A stretch of 9,135 bases of DNA. Origin: Marinoscillum sp964351885 (lineage in GTDB: Bacteria; Bacteroidota; Bacteroidia; Cytophagales; Cyclobacteriaceae). This document shows, piece by piece, positions 1 to 7,000 of the stretch. Position 1 is the stretch's first letter. Each line of letters opens with the position of its first letter. Where the stretch lies: NCBI GenBank assembly GCA_964351885.1, contig CAYGPP010000153.1, forward strand, positions 1 through 9,135, in the 5' to 3' direction. The translations under genes and the position numbers were made by a program. Under the pieces are notes generated by a model, which worked only from the letters and a program-made list of their open reading frames with translations, did not search any database and was not told the origin of the DNA.

Positions 1-114
1 GTTTATATTCATGGTCTAGCTGGCGATTTTGCTGCCAATGAGGTAGGAGAGCATTCATTGATGGCGTCAGATATTATCGAATGTATACCCAAAGCCATGC
101 TTCATCTGAAATGA
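1..114 (+). CDS. nnrD: NAD(P)H-hydrate dehydratase / bifunctional Nnr repair enzyme, C-terminal end (partial)
   Basis: The frame is open from base 1 and ends at TGA 112-114, giving 37 residues. The fragment begins VYIHGLAGDFAANEVGEHSL and continues with an SDIIE...IPKA tail. HGLAGD followed by the LMASDII segment is the ending of the ADP/ATP-dependent (S)-NAD(P)H-hydrate dehydratase (NnrD, YjeF C-terminal / carbohydrate-kinase-like fold); the conserved GD at fragment residues 8-9 belongs to the nucleotide site of that fold. The enzyme dehydrates hydrated, inactive NADH and NADPH in the cytoplasm. In Bacteroidota it is usually fused to the NnrE epimerase, but that half would lie outside the window, so the fusion is inferred. 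No hairpin terminator is visible between its stop and the next gene at 233. Confidence 0.85.
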   Translation, partial: VYIHGLAGDFAANEVGEHSLMASDIIECIPKAMLHLK

Positions 115-232
115 GTCGTCGGTCTTATCTCCCAAGAAATGTTAAATAATCGTTAAAATAGCTCTTCTAAGGAAATAAAATTGGAGGCAATCCAAACCTT
201 TGGCCAGATATTTGCGTAATTTGTAACTGGTC

Positions 233-607
233 ATGAACAATAAACTAATCATAACATCGTTTCTCCTCCTTATTTCTTTGATAGGGTATTCTCAAGTAGA
301 AGAGACTAATGTGGTTAGTGCTGAGTCGAATATCTTTCATGAGCCTCTCATTAGCACCAATAAGATCGAGATATATCCTAATCCAGCAGTTGAATATATT
401 ATTGTGGATATCGACAATTCCACTTTAGCCAATACCGAGTTTGAACTACGCAGTATTATTGGAACAGAGATCAAAATCAAGCCCGAAGAAATGGGTAACG
501 GGAGGTTCAGGATAAATGTGAAAGACTATGCCACTGGGTATTATTTTTTGATTGTAAAAGATGAGGTAACTCGGTTTAAGAAAGCTTACCGCTTTCTTAA
601 GAAGTAA
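233..607 (+). CDS. Small exported protein consisting almost only of a T9SS type A sorting domain
   Basis: The product has 124 residues. Residues 1-21 form a signal peptide: NNK, a hydrophobic stretch, then a GYSQ end likely cleaved after Q21 or S20; there is no lipobox cysteine. After a short linker (22-44) the rest matches a type A C-terminal sorting domain: IYPNPAVEYIIVDI at 47-60, a central LRSIIGTEIK strand, then ATGYYFLIVKD and a basic KKAYRFLKK end. This domain sends passenger proteins through the outer membrane by type IX secretion, and is normally cleaved off on export. Here there is no passenger, since only about 25 residues separate the signal peptide from the domain. ATG 233 is the only sensible start because the signal peptide begins there. 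Upstream, TAATTTG at 217-223 resembles a Bacteroidota -7 box but the spacing to TTTGG at 199 is short. A hairpin terminator follows at 634. Confidence 0.88.
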   Translation: MNNKLIITSFLLLISLIGYSQVEETNVVSAESNIFHEPLISTNKIEIYPNPAVEYIIVDIDNSTLANTEFELRSIIGTEIKIKPEEMGNGRFRINVKDYATGYYFLIVKDEVTRFKKAYRFLKK

Positions 608-633
608 TTGAGTTTTAAGTTGGATGAATTTAT

Positions 634-658
634 AAGCTACGGATTGGTAGCTTTTTTT
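634..658 (+). terminator. Rho-independent terminator of the T9SS-domain gene
   Basis: AAGCTAC (634-640) and GTAGCTT (647-653) form a perfect 7-bp stem around the six-base loop GGATTG. The stem runs directly into seven T residues (652-658). It sits 27 nt after the stop codon of the sorting-domain gene and points the right way for it. Confidence 0.85.
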
Positions 659-838
659 GTGTCCAATTGGCTCTTACCAACGATGGATCACTCTAACCTT
701 ACCCTGACTGGTTATAACCTTAAAGTAGGATAATCTAAAATCACTTATTTCCAAAGTAACTAGAACAAGAGAACCTTTCGCTATGATGAATGAGCTGTGG
801 AAATCATCAGTTTCATTGTGAACGAGCTAGACTCTGTG

Positions 839-883
839 ATAAAACAAGACCCGTGATGCTCAGCATCACGGGTCTTGTTTTAT
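839..883. terminator. Long perfect palindrome, likely bidirectional terminator
   Basis: Bases 839-860 are the exact reverse complement of 862-883, giving a potential 22-bp stem centred on C861 with no mismatch. The GC-rich core is GACCCGTGATGCT. The outer arms are A-rich on the left (AAAACAAG) and T-rich on the right (CTTGTTTTAT), so either strand yields a stem ending in a T run. It begins 20 nt beyond the stop codon of the minus-strand DUF2723 gene, which fits termination of that gene, with plus-strand read-through stopped as well. Confidence 0.85.
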
Positions 884-902
884 AGAATCAGAGAATATCT
901 AT

Positions 903-3900
903 TTATTGATTCTGAAACGCAGTATAATATCGATTGAACATTTCTTCATACTTCGCCGCTTCTTCATTCATGCGATTCGCTCTATATGCTCTGGTGATAG
1001 CATTGAGAGACATTAGCTTTTGCTGAATTTCGCTTCTGTTATAGATGCCTTTTCCAATATAGTAGTCTAGCATTTCTACTGCATCTTTGGAAGTTACCTC
1101 AGCAATTTTACTGGCTCGCTCCACGAGTTCAGATGGTTCTCCGTCAGTAGAGTCAGAGATCAACTGATCTAATTGAAGCAGCAATCCTACTTGCTGTACA
1201 TTGAAGTAATCATATGGTATTGATTCGTTAGGTATTACATCGAGAGACTCAATAAGTACATCTCGCGCTTTTTCATACGCTCCGGCTTCAATAAGAGAAA
1301 CGGCTAACACATTAAAAGCAGACCTATGATTCAAACAGAAGTTCCTATAATCTTCGGAGTAATAGACGTCTGGATTATCTAACTCTCTCCAAGCATATTT
1401 CTCCATCAAATTTGTATACATCACCTCATTATTCACCTGATTACCTTGTGCATTAGGATTCCTAATAGGAAGCAATCGATAGGCGATTCCTTCTTGCACC
1501 ATGTAGGGTTTTATATCTATGTTCAACGAGTTCATCGAAGTGGTATTGAAGTAGATCGGTCTCTCCCAATTCGCATTCACGATCAAATCAATAACGGCCA
1601 AATCATTTTTCTGAAGACCTCTACCTTGTACAGACCATGTAAGTTTGTCGACTATTCGGTCTTCTAAGTTTTCAGGAATCAAACCTGAGTCTATTACCGC
1701 TTGCTTATTTACATTCATAAACATGTTTTTGGACGGAACTGAGTTGTAGAACGAACCAGTGCTCAGTGGTATCTGGATTCCTTTGTGCTCTTGCTTGATC
1801 AAATCAAGGAATCGACTTGCGTTGATTGCTCCTTTCACACTTGCATTTTCATAGACTGGCAAGTAGTCATTGAGTCCGCCTTGTTGATAATTATCCAAAG
1901 TCAAGCTAAATGGGAGAGGCTTAGATTCGTAGGCATCTCGCATCATCTGAGCGATGTACCAGTCCGTATTGAAATAACTCAATACAACCACCCTCACGTC
2001 AGTCCTGAAGCCTTCTACTTCTTGAACGTACCATAATGGGAATGTATCATTGTCACCTCCCGTAAAGAGAATGGCATTTGGTGCACAAGTGGCGAGATAG
2101 TTTCTGGCTGCATCTACAGAGAAATATCTATCAGATCTGTCATGGTCATCCCAGTTCTCTTTGGCCATCACTGTTGGGACAGCTAATGCCAAAATCAAAG
2201 AGACAGCTACCAAAGCTTTTTTATTCTTAATCACTGCACCCAAAAGGTCATACAGCGCCAGTACTCCAAAGCCTATCCAAATGGCAAACACGTAATAAGA
2301 ACCTGAATAAATATAGTCTCGCTCCCTTGGCTCGATGGGAGGTGAATTCAGGTAGAGTACCAGCGCTACTCCTGTCAAGAAGAATAGCAGTAAGGTTACC
2401 GAAAAGTATTTTTTGTCTTTTTTATACTGAATGAAAACGCCCAGTAGTCCTAATAGCAATGGAAGGGCGTAGTAGATATTCCTGCCCTTATTGTTGGCAA
2501 GAGAGGAAGGAAGGTCGTTATCAAATGCACCATTGAGACCAACCCAGGAAGCGTCTTGTATGTCAGACGCCCGCCCCGCAAAATTCCAAAGGAAGTACCT
2601 CAAATACATTTTGCCCACCTGATGACTAAACATAAAGTATATGTTATCAGCAAAGCTTGGTTTCTCATCTGGTTGTAGTCCCGTAATCTCGCGGTATCTA
2701 CTCACATGCTGAGGAGCATTGCTATACATCCGAGGTAATATGGTTGTATGTGCAGGATCATAGACGTAATCAAGTTTGTAATCTTTGATTTCATATTTTT
2801 CTTCTCCACGCATATAGGTAGGACTACCTTGTATTTGATCGACCACTTCTGCTGTATAGTATTGTCCTTTGAATAAAGGTCTACTGCCATATTGCTCCCG
2901 CTTCAAATAGGATACGAACGACAAGACATCCTCCGGGTTATTCTCGTCAATAGGAGGATTGAAAGTACTTCTGATAAGCACCAAAGTATAAGAAGAGTAT
3001 CCAATCAGAATGAAAGTGAAGCACAAAAGAATGGTATTGAGCGTAAGCTTTTGTTTCTGAATAGAATAGAATATTCCGTAGGCCAAAGCACCAATAAAAG
3101 CGACCCCAAAGAAGACCACTCCCGATCCAAATGGAAGCCCAAGACCATTGACAAAGAAAATTTCTAATGTTCCAGCAATTGACGGAAGCCCTGGGATGAC
3201 CCCAATTAAGACCACAAGTATAGCTGCACCAGCTGCGGCTAGCGTAAGGAAAATACCTCTTTTGGTGATTTTTTCATTGTACTTAAAGTAGATGATTAAC
3301 CCCAGTGCAGGAATGGTTACAAGATTCAATAAGTGGACTCCAATAGAAAGACCCATCGTGTAGGCGATCAAGATCAGCCACTTGTTTCTGTCGGATTCCT
3401 CTGTTATGTTTTCCCATTTCAGGATTGCCCAAAACACAAAAGCGGTGAAGAACGCTGACATTCCATATACTTCAGCCTCAACGGCACTAAACCAGAACGA
3501 ATCAGAAAAAGTACAAGATAAAGCGCCAACGAATCCAGCACTCATAATGAGCCACGTTTGCTCAGTTGTCTCTTCACCTTGATTGATTTTCAATACGCGC
3601 TTTACCAAGTGAGTGATTGACCAAAAAAGGAATAAGATGGAAAATGCACTACTAAGAACACTCACCATGGTCACCCAGTAGGCTACACTTTCGACATCTC
3701 CTCCCGCGAACATCGAAAAGATTCTTCCAACGAGTAGAAAGAAAGGAGCTCCCGGAGGATGAGGCACTTCTAATTTATAGGAGCAGGCTATAAACTCGCC
3801 GCAATCCCAAAAACTTGCAGTAGGCTCGATGGTCAGCACATAAACCACCAATGCAATAAAAAATGTAACCCAACCGGCTACAACGTTAATCTTCTGATAT

Positions 3901-3908
3901 CCTATCAT
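903..3908 (-). CDS. DUF2723 / glycosyltransferase family 117 membrane protein (protein O-mannosyltransferase-like)
   Basis: The product has 1001 residues, usual for this Bacteroidota family. A first helix (about 9-27) is followed by a polar loop with FWDCGEFI (D35, E38) and VPHPPGAPFF (about 48-57). An acidic pair after helix 1 is a hallmark of GT-C enzymes, which take sugar from a lipid carrier on the outer face of the membrane. About ten further hydrophobic stretches follow, then EPRERDYIY (about 523-531) and a large non-membrane C-terminal half with TGGDNDTFPLW (about 613-623) and a short TPR-like segment (EKARDVLIESLDVIP, about 870-890). The domain (PF11028) is shared with human TMEM260, a protein O-mannosyltransferase; the same activity here is inferred from family. 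The frame could extend upstream to 4004, but ATG 3908 (MIGYQKINVVAGWVTF) puts helix 1 at the usual place, and the 32 added residues look non-conserved. A weak TAATTTCG box lies 21 nt upstream. The gene is closed by the palindrome at 839-883. Confidence 0.88.
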   Translation of the reverse strand: MIGYQKINVVAGWVTFFIALVVYVLTIEPTASFWDCGEFIACSYKLEVPHPPGAPFFLLVGRIFSMFAGGDVESVAYWVTMVSVLSSAFSILFLFWSITHLVKRVLKINQGEETTEQTWLIMSAGFVGALSCTFSDSFWFSAVEAEVYGMSAFFTAFVFWAILKWENITEESDRNKWLILIAYTMGLSIGVHLLNLVTIPALGLIIYFKYNEKITKRGIFLTLAAAGAAILVVLIGVIPGLPSIAGTLEIFFVNGLGLPFGSGVVFFGVAFIGALAYGIFYSIQKQKLTLNTILLCFTFILIGYSSYTLVLIRSTFNPPIDENNPEDVLSFVSYLKREQYGSRPLFKGQYYTAEVVDQIQGSPTYMRGEEKYEIKDYKLDYVYDPAHTTILPRMYSNAPQHVSRYREITGLQPDEKPSFADNIYFMFSHQVGKMYLRYFLWNFAGRASDIQDASWVGLNGAFDNDLPSSLANNKGRNIYYALPLLLGLLGVFIQYKKDKKYFSVTLLLFFLTGVALVLYLNSPPIEPRERDYIYSGSYYVFAIWIGFGVLALYDLLGAVIKNKKALVAVSLILALAVPTVMAKENWDDHDRSDRYFSVDAARNYLATCAPNAILFTGGDNDTFPLWYVQEVEGFRTDVRVVVLSYFNTDWYIAQMMRDAYESKPLPFSLTLDNYQQGGLNDYLPVYENASVKGAINASRFLDLIKQEHKGIQIPLSTGSFYNSVPSKNMFMNVNKQAVIDSGLIPENLEDRIVDKLTWSVQGRGLQKNDLAVIDLIVNANWERPIYFNTTSMNSLNIDIKPYMVQEGIAYRLLPIRNPNAQGNQVNNEVMYTNLMEKYAWRELDNPDVYYSEDYRNFCLNHRSAFNVLAVSLIEAGAYEKARDVLIESLDVIPNESIPYDYFNVQQVGLLLQLDQLISDSTDGEPSELVERASKIAEVTSKDAVEMLDYYIGKGIYNRSEIQQKLMSLNAITRAYRANRMNEEAAKYEEMFNRYYTAFQNQ

Positions 3909-4107
3909 GATCCTAGTTTTGTCAACGTGCGAAATTAGCAATAATGTGCTATAATGTTGGGCGAATCGATTTGTTAATCGCTCACTTAATACAAGCATCA
4001 GCAAAAGAATCGTAATTGCATTAATTTAGGTATCCAAAAAACGTTAAATGAGCGGTTTTAGGAGGTTTTAGTTTTGTTAATGGGATATTGAATGACTGGT
4101 GATAGAT

Positions 4108-4755
4108 CTACTTATACACAATCACATAGTAGATAAGCCACAAAAGGAAAATGAGAACGTAAGAGGTACCGACGATCAAGGCGGAATACTTAATTTTTTT
4201 GTTGCTGAGCGAATAAATGCCCATGATCAAAAGCCCCCAGTAGATAATTTCAAAGAGGTTAAGACTCTTGAGCGGATAGTGCCAAGACACATCTATCTTT
4301 TCATAGTTGAAGAAATTTATCAAACTCAAAGGGTAGTATGCCACATAATCATGATAATTGGGATCAGATTGTCCAACGGTGAACCAAACAACTTTCAGTA
4401 GTTCTGGGAGGATAAAAACCAGTTCCATGATCATGACCATTTTCCACAACTCTGCATAAGTCACCCGATATCCAAATAAGAAACAGCCTACCCAGAGCAT
4501 AAACGAGATGACTGTAAACTTCCAAGCTAGAAAGAAAGGGATACCGAAATTTTGAAGGCCGAAGAAGAGGTTCATGACCCACATTTCACCCCGATCTTCC
4601 AATATTTCGAAAGCTGCTATTCCCTCTAGAATAAATAACTTTTTTACCATGAATGTGGCGAAATACAAAAGACATAAGACGATAAAAAATGCAGCGCCGT
4701 TGGTGCTATACCAATCTTGTAGAAAACGCTCTCGAAAACTCGTAAACCAATTCAT
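4108..4755 (-). CDS. Uncharacterised five-helix inner membrane protein
   Basis: I do not recognise the family. From ATG 4755 the product has 215 residues, starting MNWFTSFRERFLQDWYS. Hydrophobic segments lie at about 21-37, 72-94, 106-127, 168-183 and 191-213; charged loops carry LEDRGE (52-57) and GQSDPNYHDY (128-137). A glutamate and a proline inside the third helix (MELVFILPELLK, 110-121) recall Yip1-like membrane proteins, but this is only an impression. The frame stays open to 4848, but the longer form would overlap the start of the divergent gene at 4841 and adds 31 residues of unlike composition, so ATG 4755 is preferred. The next gene on this strand starts 199 nt further on; no hairpin separates them, so read-through is possible but an operon is not shown. 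Confidence 0.65.
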   Translation of the reverse strand: MNWFTSFRERFLQDWYSTNGAAFFIVLCLLYFATFMVKKLFILEGIAAFEILEDRGEMWVMNLFFGLQNFGIPFFLAWKFTVISFMLWVGCFLFGYRVTYAELWKMVMIMELVFILPELLKVVWFTVGQSDPNYHDYVAYYPLSLINFFNYEKIDVSWHYPLKSLNLFEIIYWGLLIMGIYSLSNKKIKYSALIVGTSYVLIFLLWLIYYVIVYK

Positions 4756-4805
4756 TGGGACTAATTTCGTATGAATATTGGGAACAAGTTGGGAATTTGG
4801 AACAA
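4755..4805. repeat. Short TTGGGA-type repeats in the divergent promoter region
   Basis: The 85-nt gap between the divergent starts at 4755 and 4841 contains four related blocks: TTGGGAC at 4755, TTGGGAACAA at 4778-4787, TTGGGAA at 4789-4795 and TTGGAACAA at 4797-4805. Their spacing (23, 11 and 8 nt) is irregular. They could be binding sites for a regulator, or supply TTTG-like -33 promoter elements. No clear TAnnTTTG box goes with them. Confidence 0.3.
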
Positions 4806-4840
4806 TAGTTGTCCAAAGGAGTAAATAAACCAATAACCTC

Positions 4841-6010
4841 ATGCGCAATTACTTCATCATTTTTTTCCTATTGATCTGCTTCACAAAGGTGTTTGCGCAG
4901 GAGTCGCCAGTTGCTTTGGATAGTAGTTATAGTTTGTTATCCAATCCATTCATCCAAATGGAGGCAACAGAGGCGATCAATGCTATGTATAATTTCGAAT
5001 TTGACAGGTCAATGTCACATTTTCGTTATCTGCGGAATGAATATGGATGGCATCCGCTTCCTTACTTTTTGATGGGGTTGAATTATTGGTGGAGAATCCT
5101 ACCAAATTTTAATAATGAGGAATACGATGAAACCTTCTATGCTTACATGGATAGCTCTCGGGTTTTGGCGGAGCGGCTCTATGACGATTATGATAAGATT
5201 GAAGGCGCATTCATGCTCGCTGCTACTTATGCTTTTGAGGGTAGGCTCCATTCGGAGAGAAGAAATTGGACACGCGCTGCAGCAGCAGGGAAAAATGCGC
5301 TGAATTATCTAGAGGAGTGCAAGGGTCATGGTGATCTAAGCCCGGAATTGCTTTTTGGGGATGCACTTTTCAACTATTATGCAGATTGGGTGCCCGAGAA
5401 TTACCCTTTCCTCAAGCCTATTATGGCCATCTTCCCCGATGGTGATAAGGAGAAAGGTATTGAGCAGCTTAAGATAGTTTCTAGGAATGCATTCTATACT
5501 CGCACAGAAGCGCAGTACTATCTGATGCGGATTTCTTATTATGAAGAAAATGATTTGGAGGGTTCATTGCAGCTATCCGGTTATTTACATAAGACCTTCC
5601 CAAACAATGCCTATTTCCATAGATTCTATACAAGACTCTTATATCAATCTGGAAACTACGATCTGGCAACCAAGGAATCAAAATCTATTCTCAATCGAAT
5701 AGACAGTACCATGGCAGGTTACGAATATAACTCTGGACGCTACGCTGCTTTTTTCTTAGGTCATATGAGTGAAATGCGGCGGGATTATGATGATGCCAAG
5801 AAATACTTTAAATGGGCAATGGAATATGGTGAAGCAGCAGAAGCTACTGACATGGGATACTATATTTACGCAGTACTGCATCTGGGAAGGATAGCAGAGC
5901 GAGAAGAAGATGTTGATACGGCGATAGATTACTACAAACAAGTCCGAAAGATTACTGACAGAAAACACTCCGCCAATAAGGAAGCTAAGGCAAGACTCAG
6001 AGAACTTTAG
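4841..6010 (+). CDS. Exported tetratricopeptide-repeat-like protein
   Basis: The product has 389 residues. Residues 1-19 are a signal peptide (RNY, then a hydrophobic stretch ending KVFA, cleavage before QE), so the mature protein is periplasmic or surface-associated; no lipobox cysteine is present at the cleavage site. The rest is helical with degenerate TPR pairs: FEFDRSMSHFRYLRNEYG with HPLPYFLMGLNYWW at about 53-85, a middle section rich in Y/E/N, and clearer repeats near the end (YDDAKKYFKWAMEYGEAAEA; DVDTAIDYYKQVRKI). TPRs are protein-protein scaffolds; no enzyme motif is seen. An in-frame TAA at 4826 rules out an upstream start. AAAGGAG at 4815-4821 is too far (19 nt) to act as a normal ribosome site. 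Its TAG stop directly abuts the ATG of the dehydratase, implying one transcript and perhaps coupled translation. The link to polysaccharide synthesis rests on that arrangement only. Confidence 0.8.
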   Translation: MRNYFIIFFLLICFTKVFAQESPVALDSSYSLLSNPFIQMEATEAINAMYNFEFDRSMSHFRYLRNEYGWHPLPYFLMGLNYWWRILPNFNNEEYDETFYAYMDSSRVLAERLYDDYDKIEGAFMLAATYAFEGRLHSERRNWTRAAAAGKNALNYLEECKGHGDLSPELLFGDALFNYYADWVPENYPFLKPIMAIFPDGDKEKGIEQLKIVSRNAFYTRTEAQYYLMRISYYEENDLEGSLQLSGYLHKTFPNNAYFHRFYTRLLYQSGNYDLATKESKSILNRIDSTMAGYEYNSGRYAAFFLGHMSEMRRDYDDAKKYFKWAMEYGEAAEATDMGYYIYAVLHLGRIAEREEDVDTAIDYYKQVRKITDRKHSANKEAKARLREL

Positions 6011-7000
6011 ATGAATTCAACGAACCAATTAGGCCAATTAAAAGGGAAACGAATATTAATTACTGGTGGAGCTGGTTACTTGGGTAGTTATGTGACCAAG
6101 CAACTGGTGGCACATGGCGCTAACGTAATCGTCTATTCCCGAGATGAATTGAAGCATTTTGATCTGAATTTACAGCTTCAGGCGTCTGCCCAATTGGTGA
6201 AATTTGTGATAGGTGATGTTCGAGACCGTGAACGGCTTATCTCCGCTTCCAAACAAGTAGATATAGTAATTCATGCTGCGGCTTTGAAGCAAGTGGGTGT
6301 CTGTGAGAAGAATCCTGAAGAGTGCTTCAAAACCAATGTGGCCGGAACAGAGAATGTGATTGCTGCCTGTAAGCAGAATGATGTGTCCAAGCTCCTATTT
6401 ATTTCAACAGACAAGGCTGTAGAGCCAGTTTCGGTTTATGGAAATTCCAAACAGGCTGGAGAGAAACTGGTGTTGAATGCCAATGATAAGGAGCTTCAGT
6501 CGACTGTTTTAAGGTTTGGAAACCTGATTGGCTCCCCAGGATCAATCGTAGATAAGGTGAATAAAATAGGTGCACTAAGCGAGTTGACTATTTATTCTGA
6601 GGAACTGACTCGATTTCAAGATTCGGTGGAAACAGCCTATGACTTAATCTGTAAACAACTAGCAGGGAATTTCGGTGGGGTGATTATGCTTCCAATACTC
6701 TCTTCTATTCGGGTTCATGAGTTGATTCGAGAGAATTTTCCTAATGTCCTAATCTCCTTTGGAGGGCAATGCGATTTTGAGAAGACTCATGAAAAACTGG
6801 CTACAGCCGCTGAGCTTCAAAGAAGTGTCGTAAACAAAGATTATATCTTGATCCTTCCTGAAAGCCTCGATACTGACCAAAGTTTGGATCAATACGGCTG
6901 CTTACCAACCGAATTGACAAGCTATTCTTCAGCTGATGTGCTTTCTGCAACCACATCGAACAGGGATAGAAAAGTTGATTCCAGACTTGAAACAGAGTAG
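6011..7000 (+). CDS. PseB/FlaA1-like nucleotide-sugar 4,6-dehydratase (polysaccharide biosynthesis SDR)
   Basis: The product has 329 residues, the length of PseB-type UDP-GlcNAc 4,6-dehydratases (PF02719). The Rossmann motif GGAGYLGS is at 19-26, GDVRD at 68-72, HAAALKQV at 88-95 followed by EKNPEECFKTNVAGTENV, the STDKA motif with D134 and K135, and the catalytic YxxxK at Y143/K147. D-K-Y-K matches the catalytic set of FlaA1/PseB. RFGNLIGSPGSIV and the TRFQDSVETAYD segment also follow this family. The expected reaction is NADP-dependent dehydration of a UDP-HexNAc to a 4-keto-6-deoxy sugar in the cytoplasm; the exact substrate cannot be read from sequence, and no aminotransferase partner is in the window. 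The start follows the preceding stop with no gap. The last 26 residues (304-329) overlap the convergent glycosyltransferase gene, are polar and charged, and do not resemble the usual family ending. Confidence 0.85.
   Translation: MNSTNQLGQLKGKRILITGGAGYLGSYVTKQLVAHGANVIVYSRDELKHFDLNLQLQASAQLVKFVIGDVRDRERLISASKQVDIVIHAAALKQVGVCEKNPEECFKTNVAGTENVIAACKQNDVSKLLFISTDKAVEPVSVYGNSKQAGEKLVLNANDKELQSTVLRFGNLIGSPGSIVDKVNKIGALSELTIYSEELTRFQDSVETAYDLICKQLAGNFGGVIMLPILSSIRVHELIRENFPNVLISFGGQCDFEKTHEKLATAAELQRSVVNKDYILILPESLDTDQSLDQYGCLPTELTSYSSADVLSATTSNRDRKVDSRLETE

Larger units (their letters stand above)
608..902. other. Intergenic region between convergent genes
   Basis: This 295-nt stretch lies between the end of the T9SS-domain gene (plus) and the end of the DUF2723 gene (minus). 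It holds one plus-strand hairpin terminator (634-658) and one long perfect palindrome (839-883), described separately. In the roughly 180 nt between them I see no convincing reading frame, tRNA or repeat on either strand. Confidence 0.6.

Noticed and set aside
1446..3582. Several plus-strand frames of 66-91 codons opposite the DUF2723 gene
   Set aside because: They are antisense shadows of a well-supported long coding region and show no domain, signal peptide or conserved composition.
3909..4004. Upstream extension of the DUF2723 gene by 32 residues
   Set aside because: The added residues (MLMLVLSERLTNRF...) are unlike family N-termini; ATG 3908 places helix 1 and the FWDCGEF loop where they are normally found.
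4756..4848. Upstream extension of the five-helix membrane protein to 4848
   Set aside because: It would overlap the start of the divergent TPR-like gene and occupy the whole promoter region; ATG 4755 gives a compact protein.
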